From contig CAWKBS010000002.1 in assembly GCA_963847985.1 (NCBI GenBank), positions 1-64,000 on the forward strand: DNA of 64,000 bases, given 5' to 3'. Below, one piece after another: positions 8,359 through 17,305 of this stretch. Numbering within the stretch: the first letter of the stretch is position 1; each line of letters starts with the position of its first letter. Below the pieces are notes generated by a model, which worked only from the letters and a program-made list of their open reading frames with translations, made no database searches and was not told where the DNA came from. The stretch is from JAIBJN01 sp963847985 (GTDB lineage Bacteria > Actinomycetota > Thermoleophilia > Gaiellales > Gaiellaceae). Position numbers and translations under genes: made by a program.

Positions 8359-10038
8359 ATGACGAAGCGCGTGCTGTGGTTCCTGGCGCTCCTGGCGCTC
8401 GTCGTGGCGGCCGCCTCGTGCGGCGGCGGCGACGATGACGACGGGGCGGCGACCGGTACGGGGACGACCGAGGACGACAGCGGCGGCGAGGTGATCAAGG
8501 GCGGCATCCTCCGGATCGGAACGACCGGCGAGATCGACTCCATCAACCCCTTCGTCGCCTTCAACTCCGAGTCGTACCAGGCGTTCGTCATCGAGTACCC
8601 GCTGCTCGTCCAGTACAGCCCCGACTTCGAGTGGGAGGGCGACTGGGCCGAGAGCTGGGAGACGTCCGAGGACGGGCTTACGTGGACCTTCCACCTCAAG
8701 CCCGGCGAATGGTCGGACGGGACGCCGCTCACGGCCGAGGACGCCGTGTGGACCGGTGAGACCGTGCTCAAGTATGCGAAGGGCCCGACCTCGATCCTCG
8801 CCCCGTTCATCGCCAACGCGAAGAGCTTCACGGCGCCAGACCCGCAGACGCTCGTGATCGAGTACGGGGCGCCGGTCGGGAACGTGCTGCCCCAGCTCCA
8901 GCAGTTCTTCATCCTCCCGAAGCACGTCTGGGAGCAGCACGTCGGCGCCGACGGCAAGGGCCTCAAGCAGTTCAACCCGCAGGACGACCTCCCGGTCGTC
9001 GGCGCGGGCCCCTACGTCATCACCGAGTTCGACGGCAAGGGCACGACGATCTTCGAGAAGAACCCCGGCTACTACGGCACCGAGGCGAACGCCGACGCGA
9101 TCGGCTACCAACACTTCGAGAACGAGGACGCGCTCCTCACCGCCTTCCAGGCCGGAGAGCTCGACTTCGTCGAGGAGGTGCCGCCGAATGCGGTCGAGAC
9201 GCTCGAGGCGAACGACGACCTCGTCGTCGACAAGGTCGACTCGACCCAGATCAACAACTTCATCTTCAACTCGAACCCGAAGAAGCCCGAGAACACCGAG
9301 CTGCTCGACCCGCAGGTGCGCGAGGCCTTCGAGTACGCGATCAACCGCGAGGAGATCGCCGAGGTGGTCTGGAACGGCAACGCGCGGCCGGTGGCCAGCA
9401 TCGTCGCCCCGATGACCGGCGAGTGGATGAACCCGGACATCCAGCCGCTGCCGTACGACCCGGCCGCGGGGAACGCCATCCTCGACGAGCTCGGGTTCGC
9501 GCGCGGCTCCGACGGCATCCGCATGGCCAACGGGCACAAGATGGAGTACGAGATCATCACGCCGACGGGCGTCCAGGGCGTCCAGCGCACCTTCGAGATC
9601 GTCCAGAAGGGCCTCGACGAGATGGGGATCAAGGTGACCCCGAACGCGCTCGACGACACGACGGCGTTCGAGGCCATCGGCGCGCCCGACTGGAAGTACC
9701 TCGACTTCGACCTGTCGATGTGGAGCTGGGTCGGCTACCTCGACCCGGACTTCGTCCTCTCGGTCGTGACCTGCGACCAGTACGGAGGCTGGAGCGACAC
9801 CGGCTACTGCAACGCCGAGTACGACGAGCTCTACAAGGAGCAGGGCGTCACGGTCGACCAGGAGGCCCGCAAGGAGATCGTCTGGGAGATGCAGGACATC
9901 ATGCAGGCGGACCGGCCGTACATTCATCTCGTCGTGGTCGACTACATCACGGCGTGGCAGAAGAACTGGGACGGCTTCCACCCGGATCTGATCGCGTACT
10001 CCAAGCTGCCGTGGATCGACCCCCACCAGGTGGAGTGA
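8359..10038 (+). CDS. ABC transporter substrate-binding lipoprotein, family 5 (DppA/OppA-like)
   Basis: A 559-residue extracytoplasmic peptide-binding lipoprotein. It has a short charged start, a hydrophobic signal of residues 5-18 and a lipobox ending at C21 (AASC). An acidic Gly/Asp/Thr linker follows, then the SBP_bac_5 fold with typical pieces such as GGILRIG, the LTWTFHLKPG region, AEDAVWTGE and VGAGPYVI. The ATG at 8359 follows a GGGGAGAGGGAGA purine run and sits 2 bp after the LdcA stop. It is the first of five genes of a complete peptide importer. Ligand specificity cannot be read from the sequence. The neighbouring hydrolases suggest modified or acylated peptides. Confidence 0.92.
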   Translation: MTKRVLWFLALLALVVAAASCGGGDDDDGAATGTGTTEDDSGGEVIKGGILRIGTTGEIDSINPFVAFNSESYQAFVIEYPLLVQYSPDFEWEGDWAESWETSEDGLTWTFHLKPGEWSDGTPLTAEDAVWTGETVLKYAKGPTSILAPFIANAKSFTAPDPQTLVIEYGAPVGNVLPQLQQFFILPKHVWEQHVGADGKGLKQFNPQDDLPVVGAGPYVITEFDGKGTTIFEKNPGYYGTEANADAIGYQHFENEDALLTAFQAGELDFVEEVPPNAVETLEANDDLVVDKVDSTQINNFIFNSNPKKPENTELLDPQVREAFEYAINREEIAEVVWNGNARPVASIVAPMTGEWMNPDIQPLPYDPAAGNAILDELGFARGSDGIRMANGHKMEYEIITPTGVQGVQRTFEIVQKGLDEMGIKVTPNALDDTTAFEAIGAPDWKYLDFDLSMWSWVGYLDPDFVLSVVTCDQYGGWSDTGYCNAEYDELYKEQGVTVDQEARKEIVWEMQDIMQADRPYIHLVVVDYITAWQKNWDGFHPDLIAYSKLPWIDPHQVE

Positions 10039-10079
10039 GCTAGCAGGCGAACGGACAAGCGGCGGGAGGCTGACCAGTC

Positions 10080-11048
10080 GTGAGAGGCGCTGACTACGTC
10101 CTCAAGCGCACGCTGTTCGCGATCATCACGGTCTTCGTCGCGCTGACGCTCAACTTCGTGCTCTTCCGGGCGGCGCCCGGAGACGCGACGTCGAGCCTGC
10201 GCGGCTGCCGCAACTGCACGCCCGAGTTCCGCGAGGCGCTCTACGCCGAGCTCGGCCTCGACAAGTCGAAGCTCGAGCAGTACTGGATCTACCTGCAGGA
10301 CCTCGCCCACGGCGACCTGGGGCTCTCGTTCGTGTCCCGCCAGCCCGTGTGGGACGAGCTCCGCGACCCGATCCTGAACACACTCCCGATGGTCGGGCTG
10401 GGCTACCTCTTCTCCATCGTCTTCGGGATCCTCGTGGGCGTGATCGCCGCCTGGCGGCGGGGGACGTTCGCCGACTGGGGCGGGCTCCTGAGCGCCCTCG
10501 TCTTCTACTCGCTCCCGACCCAGTGGCTGGGGCTGATGCTCCTGATCCTCTTCTCCGGCGTCCTGCCGAGCTCGGGGATCTCCGATCCGTTCATCGAGTT
10601 CACCGATCCGTCGACCTGGGAGGTGGTGCTCGACCGGCTCGAGCACATGATCCTGCCGTCCCTCACCCTCGGGCTGGTCCTGTACGGCGAGTACGCGCTC
10701 ATCGTGCGCTCGTCCATGCTCGAGACGCTCGGGGAGGACTACATCCTCACCGCGCGCGCGAAGGGGCTCGCCAACTGGGCGATCGTGTGGCGGCACGCCT
10801 TCCGCAACGCGCTCCTCCCGATCGTGACCCTGGTTGCGCTCACGCTCGGCTACGTCGTCGCGGGGGCGATCCTCGTCGAGGCGGTCTTCTCGTACCCGGG
10901 GATCGGGCTCATCACCTACGAGGCGATCTTCGCCCGCGACTACCCGGTGCTCCAGGGGGCGTTCCTCATCCTGACGCTCTCGGTCGTGGTCGCCAACTAC
11001 ATCGCCGACCTCCTCTACTTCCGCCTCGACCCGAGGATCAGCGCATGA
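10080..11048 (+). CDS. Peptide ABC transporter permease, DppB/OppB type
   Basis: A 322-residue inner-membrane subunit. It shows the characteristic N-terminal helix with an NFVLFRAAPGD motif, about six membrane segments, and the cytoplasmic EAA loop around LGEDYILTARAKGL, which docks on the ATPases. The GTG start at 10080 has GGAGG about 11 nt upstream. The 133-bp spacer after it contains two strong hairpins (annotated separately) before the partner permease. The family is clear, and the substrate follows the binding protein at 8359. Confidence 0.92.
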   Translation: MRGADYVLKRTLFAIITVFVALTLNFVLFRAAPGDATSSLRGCRNCTPEFREALYAELGLDKSKLEQYWIYLQDLAHGDLGLSFVSRQPVWDELRDPILNTLPMVGLGYLFSIVFGILVGVIAAWRRGTFADWGGLLSALVFYSLPTQWLGLMLLILFSGVLPSSGISDPFIEFTDPSTWEVVLDRLEHMILPSLTLGLVLYGEYALIVRSSMLETLGEDYILTARAKGLANWAIVWRHAFRNALLPIVTLVALTLGYVVAGAILVEAVFSYPGIGLITYEAIFARDYPVLQGAFLILTLSVVVANYIADLLYFRLDPRISA

Positions 11049-11074
11049 GCGTCGCTCGCCGCCGGCTCGCTCCC

Positions 11075-11145
11075 GTGGGGGAAACCATGTTTCCCCCGCG
11101 TGCCCCCTTCTTTGAGACAGTGAAGGAACCTCCCGGTTCCCTCAC
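11075..11145 (+). other. Two consecutive hairpins in the dppB-dppC spacer
   Basis: Hairpin 1: GGGGGAAAC at 11077-11085 pairs perfectly with GTTTCCCCC at 11089-11097 around a 3-nt loop, and can be extended by two more pairs. Hairpin 2: the 11-nt arm at 11120-11130 pairs with 11135-11145 around the loop TCCC, with a single A.C mismatch. There is no T-run after either stem, so simple intrinsic termination is unlikely. Possible roles are differential stability or partial termination between the first permease and the downstream genes, or a REP-like repeat. The pairing is seen directly. The role is inference. Confidence 0.6.
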
Positions 11146-11181
11146 ACACCCTCCCCACACTCCTGAGCCGGGGACCGACTC

Positions 11182-12132
11182 ATGAGTGTCGGCCCCGACG
11201 TCGCCACCGGCGACATCCCCGCCCCGCAGCTACGGCGGCCGCTGAAGACCGTCTGGCGCATCGTCAAGAGCCAGCCGCGCGCGACGGTCGGCTTCATCAT
11301 CGTCCTCTTCTTCATCATCGTTGCCCTGACGGCGCCGTGGCTCGCTCCCTACGGGGTGACGGAGAAGGTCGGGCCGGTGTTCGCGCCGCCTTCGGCCGAG
11401 CACCCACTCGGGCTCGACGACGCCGGCGTGGACATGCTCTCGCTGATGATGTGGGGCGCGCGCGTCTCGCTCGTCGTCGGCTTCGCCGCCGCACTCGTGG
11501 CGATGCTGATCGGGGGAACGATCGGCCTCATCTCCGGCTACTTCAGCGGGAGGACCGACACGGTGCTCATGCGGATGACGGACTACTTCCTCGTCATCCC
11601 CGACATCCCGCTCATGCTCGTGGCCGCCGCGATCTGGGGCCGCAGCCTCTCGAACATCGTCATCATCATCGGCGTCATCTACTGGACGACGACGGCGCGC
11701 CTGATCCGCTCGCAGGTGATCAGCCTGAGGGAGCGCGTCTACGTGAAGCGGGCCAACGCCGTCGGCGCGGGGCACGCGCGCATCATCTTCCGCCACATCC
11801 TCCCGCAGGTGACACCGCTGATCGTCGCCAACACCGTGCTCACGGTGGCGATCGCAATCTTCGCGGAGACCGCGATCGCCTTCCTCGGCCTCGGCGACCC
11901 GACCCTCACCTCCTGGGGCAAGCTGATCGAGAACGCGTTCTCGCACAACGCGATCACGGTCGACGCCTGGTGGGCGATCGTGCCCCCGGGGATCGCGGTT
12001 GCCCTCGTCATCCTCGGCTGCACGATGGTCGGCCAGGCGATCGAGGACACGCTCAACCCGCGGTTGCGGGTCGGCCACCTCTCGGTGCGCCGCTTCCGCC
12101 TGCGGCCGCTGCAGGGGAGCGACCAGGTTTGA
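11182..12132 (+). CDS. Peptide ABC transporter permease, DppC/OppC type
   Basis: A 316-residue membrane subunit with the OppC_N-like amphipathic N-terminus, a first helix at about 35-55, an HPLGLDDAGVDMLS motif after a periplasmic loop, and an EAA loop around RVYVKRANAVGAGHARI. It pairs with the DppB-type protein to form the channel. The ATG at 11182 has only a weak GGGGA site, and the gene is preceded by the hairpin pair. Its stop overlaps the TTG of the first ATPase gene. Confident family assignment. Confidence 0.92.
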   Translation: MSVGPDVATGDIPAPQLRRPLKTVWRIVKSQPRATVGFIIVLFFIIVALTAPWLAPYGVTEKVGPVFAPPSAEHPLGLDDAGVDMLSLMMWGARVSLVVGFAAALVAMLIGGTIGLISGYFSGRTDTVLMRMTDYFLVIPDIPLMLVAAAIWGRSLSNIVIIIGVIYWTTTARLIRSQVISLRERVYVKRANAVGAGHARIIFRHILPQVTPLIVANTVLTVAIAIFAETAIAFLGLGDPTLTSWGKLIENAFSHNAITVDAWWAIVPPGIAVALVILGCTMVGQAIEDTLNPRLRVGHLSVRRFRLRPLQGSDQV

Positions 12133-13100
12133 GCCTCCTCGAGATCCGCGACCTCCACGTCTGGTTCGACCTGCAGCAGGGCGGAGAGCTGCACGCGGTC
12201 CAGGGCGTCGGCTTCGGCCTCGACCCGGGCGAGCGCTTCGGGCTCGTCGGCGAGTCGGGCTGCGGGAAGACGACCACGATCCTCGCGCTCATGGGGCTCC
12301 TGCCGCCGATCGCGTCCGTCGCCGGCGAGGTCCTGCTCGAGGGCGAGAACATCCTCGAGCGCGGCGAGAGCACCGTGAGCCCGCACCGCTGGAGGGACGT
12401 GGCCATGGTCTTCCAGGGCGCCATGAACGCCTTCAACCCGGTGCAGCGCGTGGGGGTGCAGATCGCCGAGCCGATGGCGCTGCACGAGGTGGCCGAGGGC
12501 GCCGCGGCGAAGAGGCAGGTCGGCGAGCTGCTGGAGCTCGTCGGGATCCCCGCGGCGCGCGCCGACCGCTATCCGCACGAGTTCTCCGGCGGCATGCGCC
12601 AGCGGGCGGCGATCGCCATGGCGCTCGCCTGCAAGCCGAAGGTGCTGCTCGCCGACGAGCCGACCACCGCGCTCGACGTGATGGTGCAGGCCCAGATCCT
12701 CGAGCTCCTCGTCGCGCTCTCCAACGACTTCGGGCTCGCGCTCGTCCTCGTCACCCACGACCTGCCGGTCGTCGCCCAGGTCTGCGAGCGCGCCGCTGTC
12801 ATGTACGCGGGCGAGATCGTCGAGTCGGGGCCGACGGAGGCGCTCTTCCACACGCCCCGCCACCCCTACACACGGCTCCTGTTCGCAGCGACGCCGGACC
12901 TGTACGGCGTGGAGGAGGTTGCCTCGATCCCGGGCACGCCGCCGCGGCTCGACCGGCCGCTCACCGGCTGCCCCTTCCGCCCGCGCTGCGACCGCGCCTT
13001 CGGGCGCTGCGAGAAGGCGCGGCCGGCGCTCAAGCCCGTGGACGACCGGCACGCGGCCGCCTGCCACCTGAACGACGTGCCGCAGGAGGTGCCCGCGTGA
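12129..13100 (+). CDS. Peptide ABC transporter ATP-binding protein, DppD/OppD type
   Basis: First ATPase of the importer, 323 residues. Walker A GESGCGKTT, signature FSGGMRQR, Walker B LLADEPTT, the H-loop VTHDLP and the C-terminal oligopeptide-transport domain with its cysteine cluster (GCPFRPRC, C and C further on), which in OppD-type proteins can hold an iron-sulfur cluster. The start is TTG at 12129 because it is the only start near the conserved LLEIRDLHV, and it overlaps the permease stop. It is translationally coupled on both sides. Confidence 0.92.
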   Translation: MSLLEIRDLHVWFDLQQGGELHAVQGVGFGLDPGERFGLVGESGCGKTTTILALMGLLPPIASVAGEVLLEGENILERGESTVSPHRWRDVAMVFQGAMNAFNPVQRVGVQIAEPMALHEVAEGAAAKRQVGELLELVGIPAARADRYPHEFSGGMRQRAAIAMALACKPKVLLADEPTTALDVMVQAQILELLVALSNDFGLALVLVTHDLPVVAQVCERAAVMYAGEIVESGPTEALFHTPRHPYTRLLFAATPDLYGVEEVASIPGTPPRLDRPLTGCPFRPRCDRAFGRCEKARPALKPVDDRHAAACHLNDVPQEVPA

Positions 13101-14110
13101 GCGAGGCCGTGTCCGGCAACGGGAACGCTCCGCTGCTCGAGGTCGAGGGACTGGTCACCCGCTACCCGCTGCCGCGCGGGGCCATCGGGGTCTTCGCGCG
13201 CGCCCCGCGGCGCTACGTGCACGCCGTCGAGGGCGTCTCGTTCACGCTCCGGCACGGCGAAATGCTCGCCCTCGTGGGTGAATCGGGCTGCGGCAAGACG
13301 ACCACCGCCCAGAGCATCCTCCGCCTCGTCCACTCCGACGCCGGTGCGGTCCGGTTCCAGGGCACCGACATCACTGCGCTCCCGAGCAAGGAGCTGCGCG
13401 GCCTCCGCCGGCGCATGCAGATCATCTACCAGGACCCGTACGAGTCCCTCGACCCGCGCTTCCGCGTCCGCGCGACGGTGGAGGAGCCGCTGCTCGTCCA
13501 CGGCCTCGGCTCGAAGGAGGAGCGGCGGCGCGAGGTCGAGGAGGCGCTGCGCCTGACGGGGCTCGACCCGCCGGAGCTCTTCCTCGACCGCTACCCGCAC
13601 GAGCTGTCCGGCGGCCAGCGCCAGCGGGTGGCGATCGCGGCGAGCCTCGTGCTCCACCCCGAGCTGCTCGTCGCCGACGAGCCCGTCTCGATGCTCGATG
13701 TCTCCGTGCGCGCGGGGATCCTCGGGATCCTCGACGACCTGCGCCGGCGCGGGCTCGGCATCCTCATGATCACGCACGACCTCTCGACCGCCGCCCGCTT
13801 CGCCGACCGCATCGCGGTCATGTACCTCGGCCGGATCGTCGAGGAGGGCCCCGCCCGGGAGGTGGTCGACGACCCGAAGCACCCGTACACGAAGGCGCTC
13901 CTCTCGGTCGTACCGAAGCGCGATCCCAAGCAGACCACGCGGCCCGAGATCCTTCGCGGCGAGACGCCCAACCCGGTCGACGTGCCGCCCGGCTGCCGTT
14001 TCCACCCACGCTGCCCGATCGCGGGCGAGGAGTGCAAGGTCACCGACCCGGAGCTGCGGGTCCCGGCGGGCGCCGGCCCGTCTCACGAGGCCGCGTGCAT
14101 CAAGGCGTGA
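13097..14110 (+). CDS. Peptide ABC transporter ATP-binding protein, DppF/OppF type
   Basis: Second ATPase, 337 residues. It has the OppF-specific insertion before the nucleotide site (LPRGAIGVFARAPRRYVHAV), Walker A GESGCGKTT, YQDPYESLDPR after the Q-loop, LSGGQRQR, LLVADEPVSMLD and the C-terminal PPGCRFHPRCP cysteine motif. The GTG start at 13097 has AGGAGG 8 nt upstream and overlaps the DppD stop. Its own stop overlaps the amidohydrolase GTG. It completes the five-gene importer. Confidence 0.92.
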   Translation: MSEAVSGNGNAPLLEVEGLVTRYPLPRGAIGVFARAPRRYVHAVEGVSFTLRHGEMLALVGESGCGKTTTAQSILRLVHSDAGAVRFQGTDITALPSKELRGLRRRMQIIYQDPYESLDPRFRVRATVEEPLLVHGLGSKEERRREVEEALRLTGLDPPELFLDRYPHELSGGQRQRVAIAASLVLHPELLVADEPVSMLDVSVRAGILGILDDLRRRGLGILMITHDLSTAARFADRIAVMYLGRIVEEGPAREVVDDPKHPYTKALLSVVPKRDPKQTTRPEILRGETPNPVDVPPGCRFHPRCPIAGEECKVTDPELRVPAGAGPSHEAACIKA

Positions 14111-15738
14111 CACAGGCCGCGGACCTCGTCCTCACCGGAGGAAGAGTGTTCACGGCCGACGCCGCGCTGACCGTCGCCGAGGCCGTCGCCGTCCAGGGCG
14201 GCCGGATCGCCTGGGTGGGGCCCTCGCGCGAGGCCGGCGCCCACGTCGGGCCGGCCACCCGCGTCCTCGAGCTCCAGGGCCGCACGGTGCTTCCCGGCTT
14301 CCAGGACGCCCACTGCCATCCTGCCGAGGGCGGCGTCGAGTTGCTGAAGTGCGTCCTCCACGACGCCCACAGCCGGGAGGCCTGCCTGGAGACGATCGCC
14401 CGCTACGCGGCCGAGCACCCGGAGCTCGCGTGGATCGAGGGCTCGGGCTGGTCGATCGACTCCTTCGAGCGGGGGACGCCGAGCCGAGCCGACCTCGACG
14501 CGATCCTCGCCGACCGGCCGGCGTTCTTCCAGAACCGCGACGGCCACGGCGCCTGGGTCAACAGCCGGGCGCTCGAGCTCGCCGGCGTCACCCGCGAGAC
14601 CCCGGATCCCTCGGGAGGCCGGATCGAGCGCGACGCCGCCGGCGAGCCGCAGGGGACGCTGCACGAGGAGGCGCAGGACCTCGTCTGGCGCCTCCTCCCG
14701 GAGACGACCCCCGAGGAGTGGGAGACCGGCATCCTCCGGGCCCAGGAGACGTTCCACGCGCTGGGCATCACCGCGTGGCAGGACGCCCGCATCGACGGCC
14801 CCGTGGCGCTGTCCGCCTACCGCGCCGTCGCCGAGCGGGGCGAGCTGACCATGCGGGTCGAGGGCAACCTCCTCTGGGACCGGGATCGCGGCGGGGAGCA
14901 GATCGACGAGCTCCTGGAGCTGCGCGCCGCCGGCTCCCTCGGGCGCCTGCGCATCCGCGGCGCGAAGATCTTCGCCGACGGCGTGCTGGAGAACTTCACC
15001 GGCGCCCTGCTCGAGCCGTACGTCGACACCGACAACTACGGGATCTCGATGCTCTCGGCCGAGGAGCTCGAGCAGGCGGTCGTCCTCCTCGACTCGCACG
15101 GCTTCCAGGTGCACATGCACACGATCGGCGACCGGGCCGTCCGCGACGCGCTCGACGCGCTCGAGGCGGCCGAGCGCGCGAACGGCCGCCGCGACTCCCG
15201 CCACCACCTCGCCCACCTCCAGCTCGTCCACCCCGACGACCTGTCGCGCTTCGCCGAGCTCGGCGTCGCCGCCAACGTCTCGCCCCTGTGGGCGTGTCAT
15301 AGCGGCTACGTGGACGAGCTGACGGAGCCCTTCATCGGCCCGGAGCGCTCGGCGCGCATGTACCCGTTCGGAAGCCTCGTGCGCGCGGGCGCCCGGGTCG
15401 TCTTCGGCAGCGACTGGACCGTCTCGACCAACGACCCGCTGCCCCAGCTCGAGGTGGCCGTGACGCGCGTCTCGCCGGAGACGCGCGGCCTGGAGCCTCT
15501 CCTTCCGGAGGAGGCCCTGAGCCTGCCGGCCGCGCTGACCGCGTTCACGGCAGGCGCGGCCTACGTGAACTTCCTCGAGGCCGACACGGGCACGGTGGAG
15601 CCGTCGAAGCTCGCCGACCTCGTCGTCCTCGACCGGGACGTCTTCGACCCGGGCGCCGGGCCGCTCGGCGACGCCCGCGTGCTCCTCACCCTGTCCGAGG
15701 GCGAGGCGGTCTACGCGGACCCCGGGCTCGGCTGGTAG
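14107..15738 (+). CDS. YtcJ-like metal-dependent amidohydrolase (amidohydrolase 3 family)
   Basis: A 543-residue TIM-barrel hydrolase, last gene of the peptide-import operon. Metal-site motifs are visible: H-x-H in FQDAHCHP near residue 70, HMHTIGDRA in the middle, the HHLAHLQ histidine and the late aspartate in VFGSDWTVST. The N-terminal DLVLTGGRVFTADA segment forms the usual small beta-sandwich. Related enzymes hydrolyse N-acyl or formamide bonds. The GTG at 14107 overlaps the DppF stop. The last 28 bases overlap the end of the convergent ATPase gene. The substrate is unknown, and the operon suggests a peptide-derived amide. Confidence 0.87.
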   Translation: MTQAADLVLTGGRVFTADAALTVAEAVAVQGGRIAWVGPSREAGAHVGPATRVLELQGRTVLPGFQDAHCHPAEGGVELLKCVLHDAHSREACLETIARYAAEHPELAWIEGSGWSIDSFERGTPSRADLDAILADRPAFFQNRDGHGAWVNSRALELAGVTRETPDPSGGRIERDAAGEPQGTLHEEAQDLVWRLLPETTPEEWETGILRAQETFHALGITAWQDARIDGPVALSAYRAVAERGELTMRVEGNLLWDRDRGGEQIDELLELRAAGSLGRLRIRGAKIFADGVLENFTGALLEPYVDTDNYGISMLSAEELEQAVVLLDSHGFQVHMHTIGDRAVRDALDALEAAERANGRRDSRHHLAHLQLVHPDDLSRFAELGVAANVSPLWACHSGYVDELTEPFIGPERSARMYPFGSLVRAGARVVFGSDWTVSTNDPLPQLEVAVTRVSPETRGLEPLLPEEALSLPAALTAFTAGAAYVNFLEADTGTVEPSKLADLVVLDRDVFDPGAGPLGDARVLLTLSEGEAVYADPGLGW

Positions 15739-16895
15739 GCCTGCTCGGCGCGGAGCCACTCCGCGAGGAACGGCTCCGCGATCCGGTAGAGACGGCTCTC
15801 GTCCCGGGCGGCGATCTCCTTCGTCACGAGCGCGCCGATGGCCCGCTGCAGCGCGGGCTTCGCGGGCAGGTCGTGGCGCTCGGCATAGCCGGCGGCGTAG
15901 GGCGAGCGGGTCGGCTCCTCCGCGAGCGCGAGCATGACGAGGCGCTGGGCGTGCGGAGCGTCGTCCCAGAGCTTGGCGAAGTGGTTGTGCTCCGAGCGGA
16001 GCACCTGCTCGAGCGCCGCCTCGACGTCGCCGAGCCGCGCGAAGTGCCCGGTGGGCACGAGCTCCCAGAGGAAGTACGCCAGCTCCTGCGTCCCGTACGG
16101 ATGCCCGAGCGTCGCACCGAGCAGGCGGTCGACCGCCTCGTCGTCGATGCCCTTCTCCGTCTCCTCGAAACGCCGGCGCAGGAAGCGGGCGAACTCGGCC
16201 GGCGCGATCGGCCCGATCTCGAGGCGCTTCGCGCTCCGCCAGAACGGCTCGTTCTCGTCGTCGAAGATCCGCTCGAGGAGGTGGCGCTTGCTCCCGAGGT
16301 AGACGTGGCCGACCTCCGGCTGCTCCTGGAAGACCGCGCGCATCAGCTTCGGGTAGTGGCGGTCGATCGTGAGGATCTCCTGGAACTCGTCGAAGACGAG
16401 CACGGCGCGGCGCCCGCGCTCGGCCGCGATCCGGCCCGGAAGAGCGAGGAGCGCCTCGATCGTGTCGTCGATGGCCGCGCGCCGCCGGCCCGCATGGAAG
16501 ACGAAGCGCAGGCTGCCGTCGATCGGATCGACCTCGATCGTCGGCGTGACGCGCAGCCCGCGAAAGAGGCGCGCCGCCCGCTCGATCGCCTGGCCGGCCG
16601 CGGTTTCGAGGTCGCTGTAGATCGTCCTGGCGAGCGCGGCGGCGAGGCGTTCCTTCGTCGGCGTGCGCATCAGGTCGCAGTAGCCGACGAGAACGCGCTT
16701 GCGGACGGCGCGCCGGCCGGCTCGCAGGACGAGCGAGGACTTCCCGTAGCGCCGCGGCGCGTAGACGAGAACGTCCTGGCCGTTCTCCATGTCGCGCACG
16801 AGCTCCCTGAGCTCCGGCTCCCGGTCGGTGAAGGCGTCGTCGAGCGCGAGCGCGCCGAACGTGAACGGGTTGGTATGCGCCACTGTCTTACGCAC
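15711..16895 (-). CDS. Stand-alone AAA/STAND-type ATPase (ATPase_2-like)
   Basis: A 394-residue P-loop protein resembling the archaeal-type ATPase_2 family. Seen: the opening NPFTFGALALDDAFTDRE, Walker A YAPRRYGKSS, Walker B AVLVFDEFQEI, a sensor-like region (YLGSKRHLL), and a winged-helix-like C-terminal part (ARDESRLYRIAEPFLAEWLR). Members often occur alone and their function is mostly unknown. Some are linked to defence or mobile elements. The start is GTG 16895; a second GTG at 16880 is equally possible. A perfect inverted repeat lies just upstream (16900-16916). It is not in an operon with its neighbours, and its codon usage looks like the surrounding genes. Confidence 0.8.
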   Translation of the reverse strand: MRKTVAHTNPFTFGALALDDAFTDREPELRELVRDMENGQDVLVYAPRRYGKSSLVLRAGRRAVRKRVLVGYCDLMRTPTKERLAAALARTIYSDLETAAGQAIERAARLFRGLRVTPTIEVDPIDGSLRFVFHAGRRRAAIDDTIEALLALPGRIAAERGRRAVLVFDEFQEILTIDRHYPKLMRAVFQEQPEVGHVYLGSKRHLLERIFDDENEPFWRSAKRLEIGPIAPAEFARFLRRRFEETEKGIDDEAVDRLLGATLGHPYGTQELAYFLWELVPTGHFARLGDVEAALEQVLRSEHNHFAKLWDDAPHAQRLVMLALAEEPTRSPYAAGYAERHDLPAKPALQRAIGALVTKEIAARDESRLYRIAEPFLAEWLRAEQAYQPSPGSA

Positions 16896-16899
16896 TATT

Positions 16900-16916
16900 G
16901 CATACGGTTAGTATGC
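16900..16916. promoter_or_regulatory. Inverted repeat GCATAC-N5-GTATGC, likely operator
   Basis: A perfect 6+6 bp dyad with a 5-bp spacer ends five bases before the GTG start of the ATPase gene. The surrounding 40 bp is locally AT-richer than the window. Its position at the promoter or leader suggests a repressor site, possibly autoregulatory. No repressor gene is adjacent. The dyad is seen directly and the role is inferred. Confidence 0.4.
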
Positions 16917-16948
16917 TCCACCGCATGATGCGCACCCGCATACCGCTC

Positions 16949-17305
16949 CTACGCCTGCACGAGGACGCGCCCACCCTCGATGCGCGCGGGATAGACCGCC
17001 GCGCGCAGCGCCGGCTCGTCGACGCAGATGCCGGTCTCGAGGTCGAACTCCCAGCCGTGCCACGGGCAGCGCAGGGTACGCCGGTTCGTCAGCTCGTAGA
17101 CGCCGGGGTCACCCTCGACGCGGTCGGCGACCTTCCCCAGGCAAAGCGGGCCGCCGTGGTGCGGACAGCGGTTGCGGATCCCGCGCGGCGTCCCGTCCGG
17201 CTCGGCCACGACGCCGATCTCGCGCCCGTCCACCCGGGCGACGAGGCGGCCGTCGCGCTCGAGATCGGCGGCAGCGCCGACGTCGACCCAGCCGGCCTCA
17301 GCCAA
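16949..17305 (-). CDS. Rieske [2Fe-2S] ferredoxin-like protein
   Basis: An 118-residue soluble Rieske protein. The cluster ligands are C47/H49 in RCPHHGG and C80/H83 in RCPWHGWEF. The length fits a ferredoxin of a Rieske oxygenase or a NirD-like electron carrier, not an oxygenase alpha subunit. The start is TTG at 17305, overlapping the preceding amidohydrolase stop by 8 bp. It is the last gene of a minus-strand operon with a TMADH-like flavoprotein, suggesting an electron-transfer role in that pathway (inference). Confidence 0.88.
   Translation of the reverse strand: MAEAGWVDVGAAADLERDGRLVARVDGREIGVVAEPDGTPRGIRNRCPHHGGPLCLGKVADRVEGDPGVYELTNRRTLRCPWHGWEFDLETGICVDEPALRAAVYPARIEGGRVLVQA

Noticed and set aside
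8311..13067. Minus-strand open frames of 280-570 codons opposite the peptide-import genes
   Set aside because: Antisense shadows of high-GC coding sequence; composition is unlike protein and no ribosome site is found.
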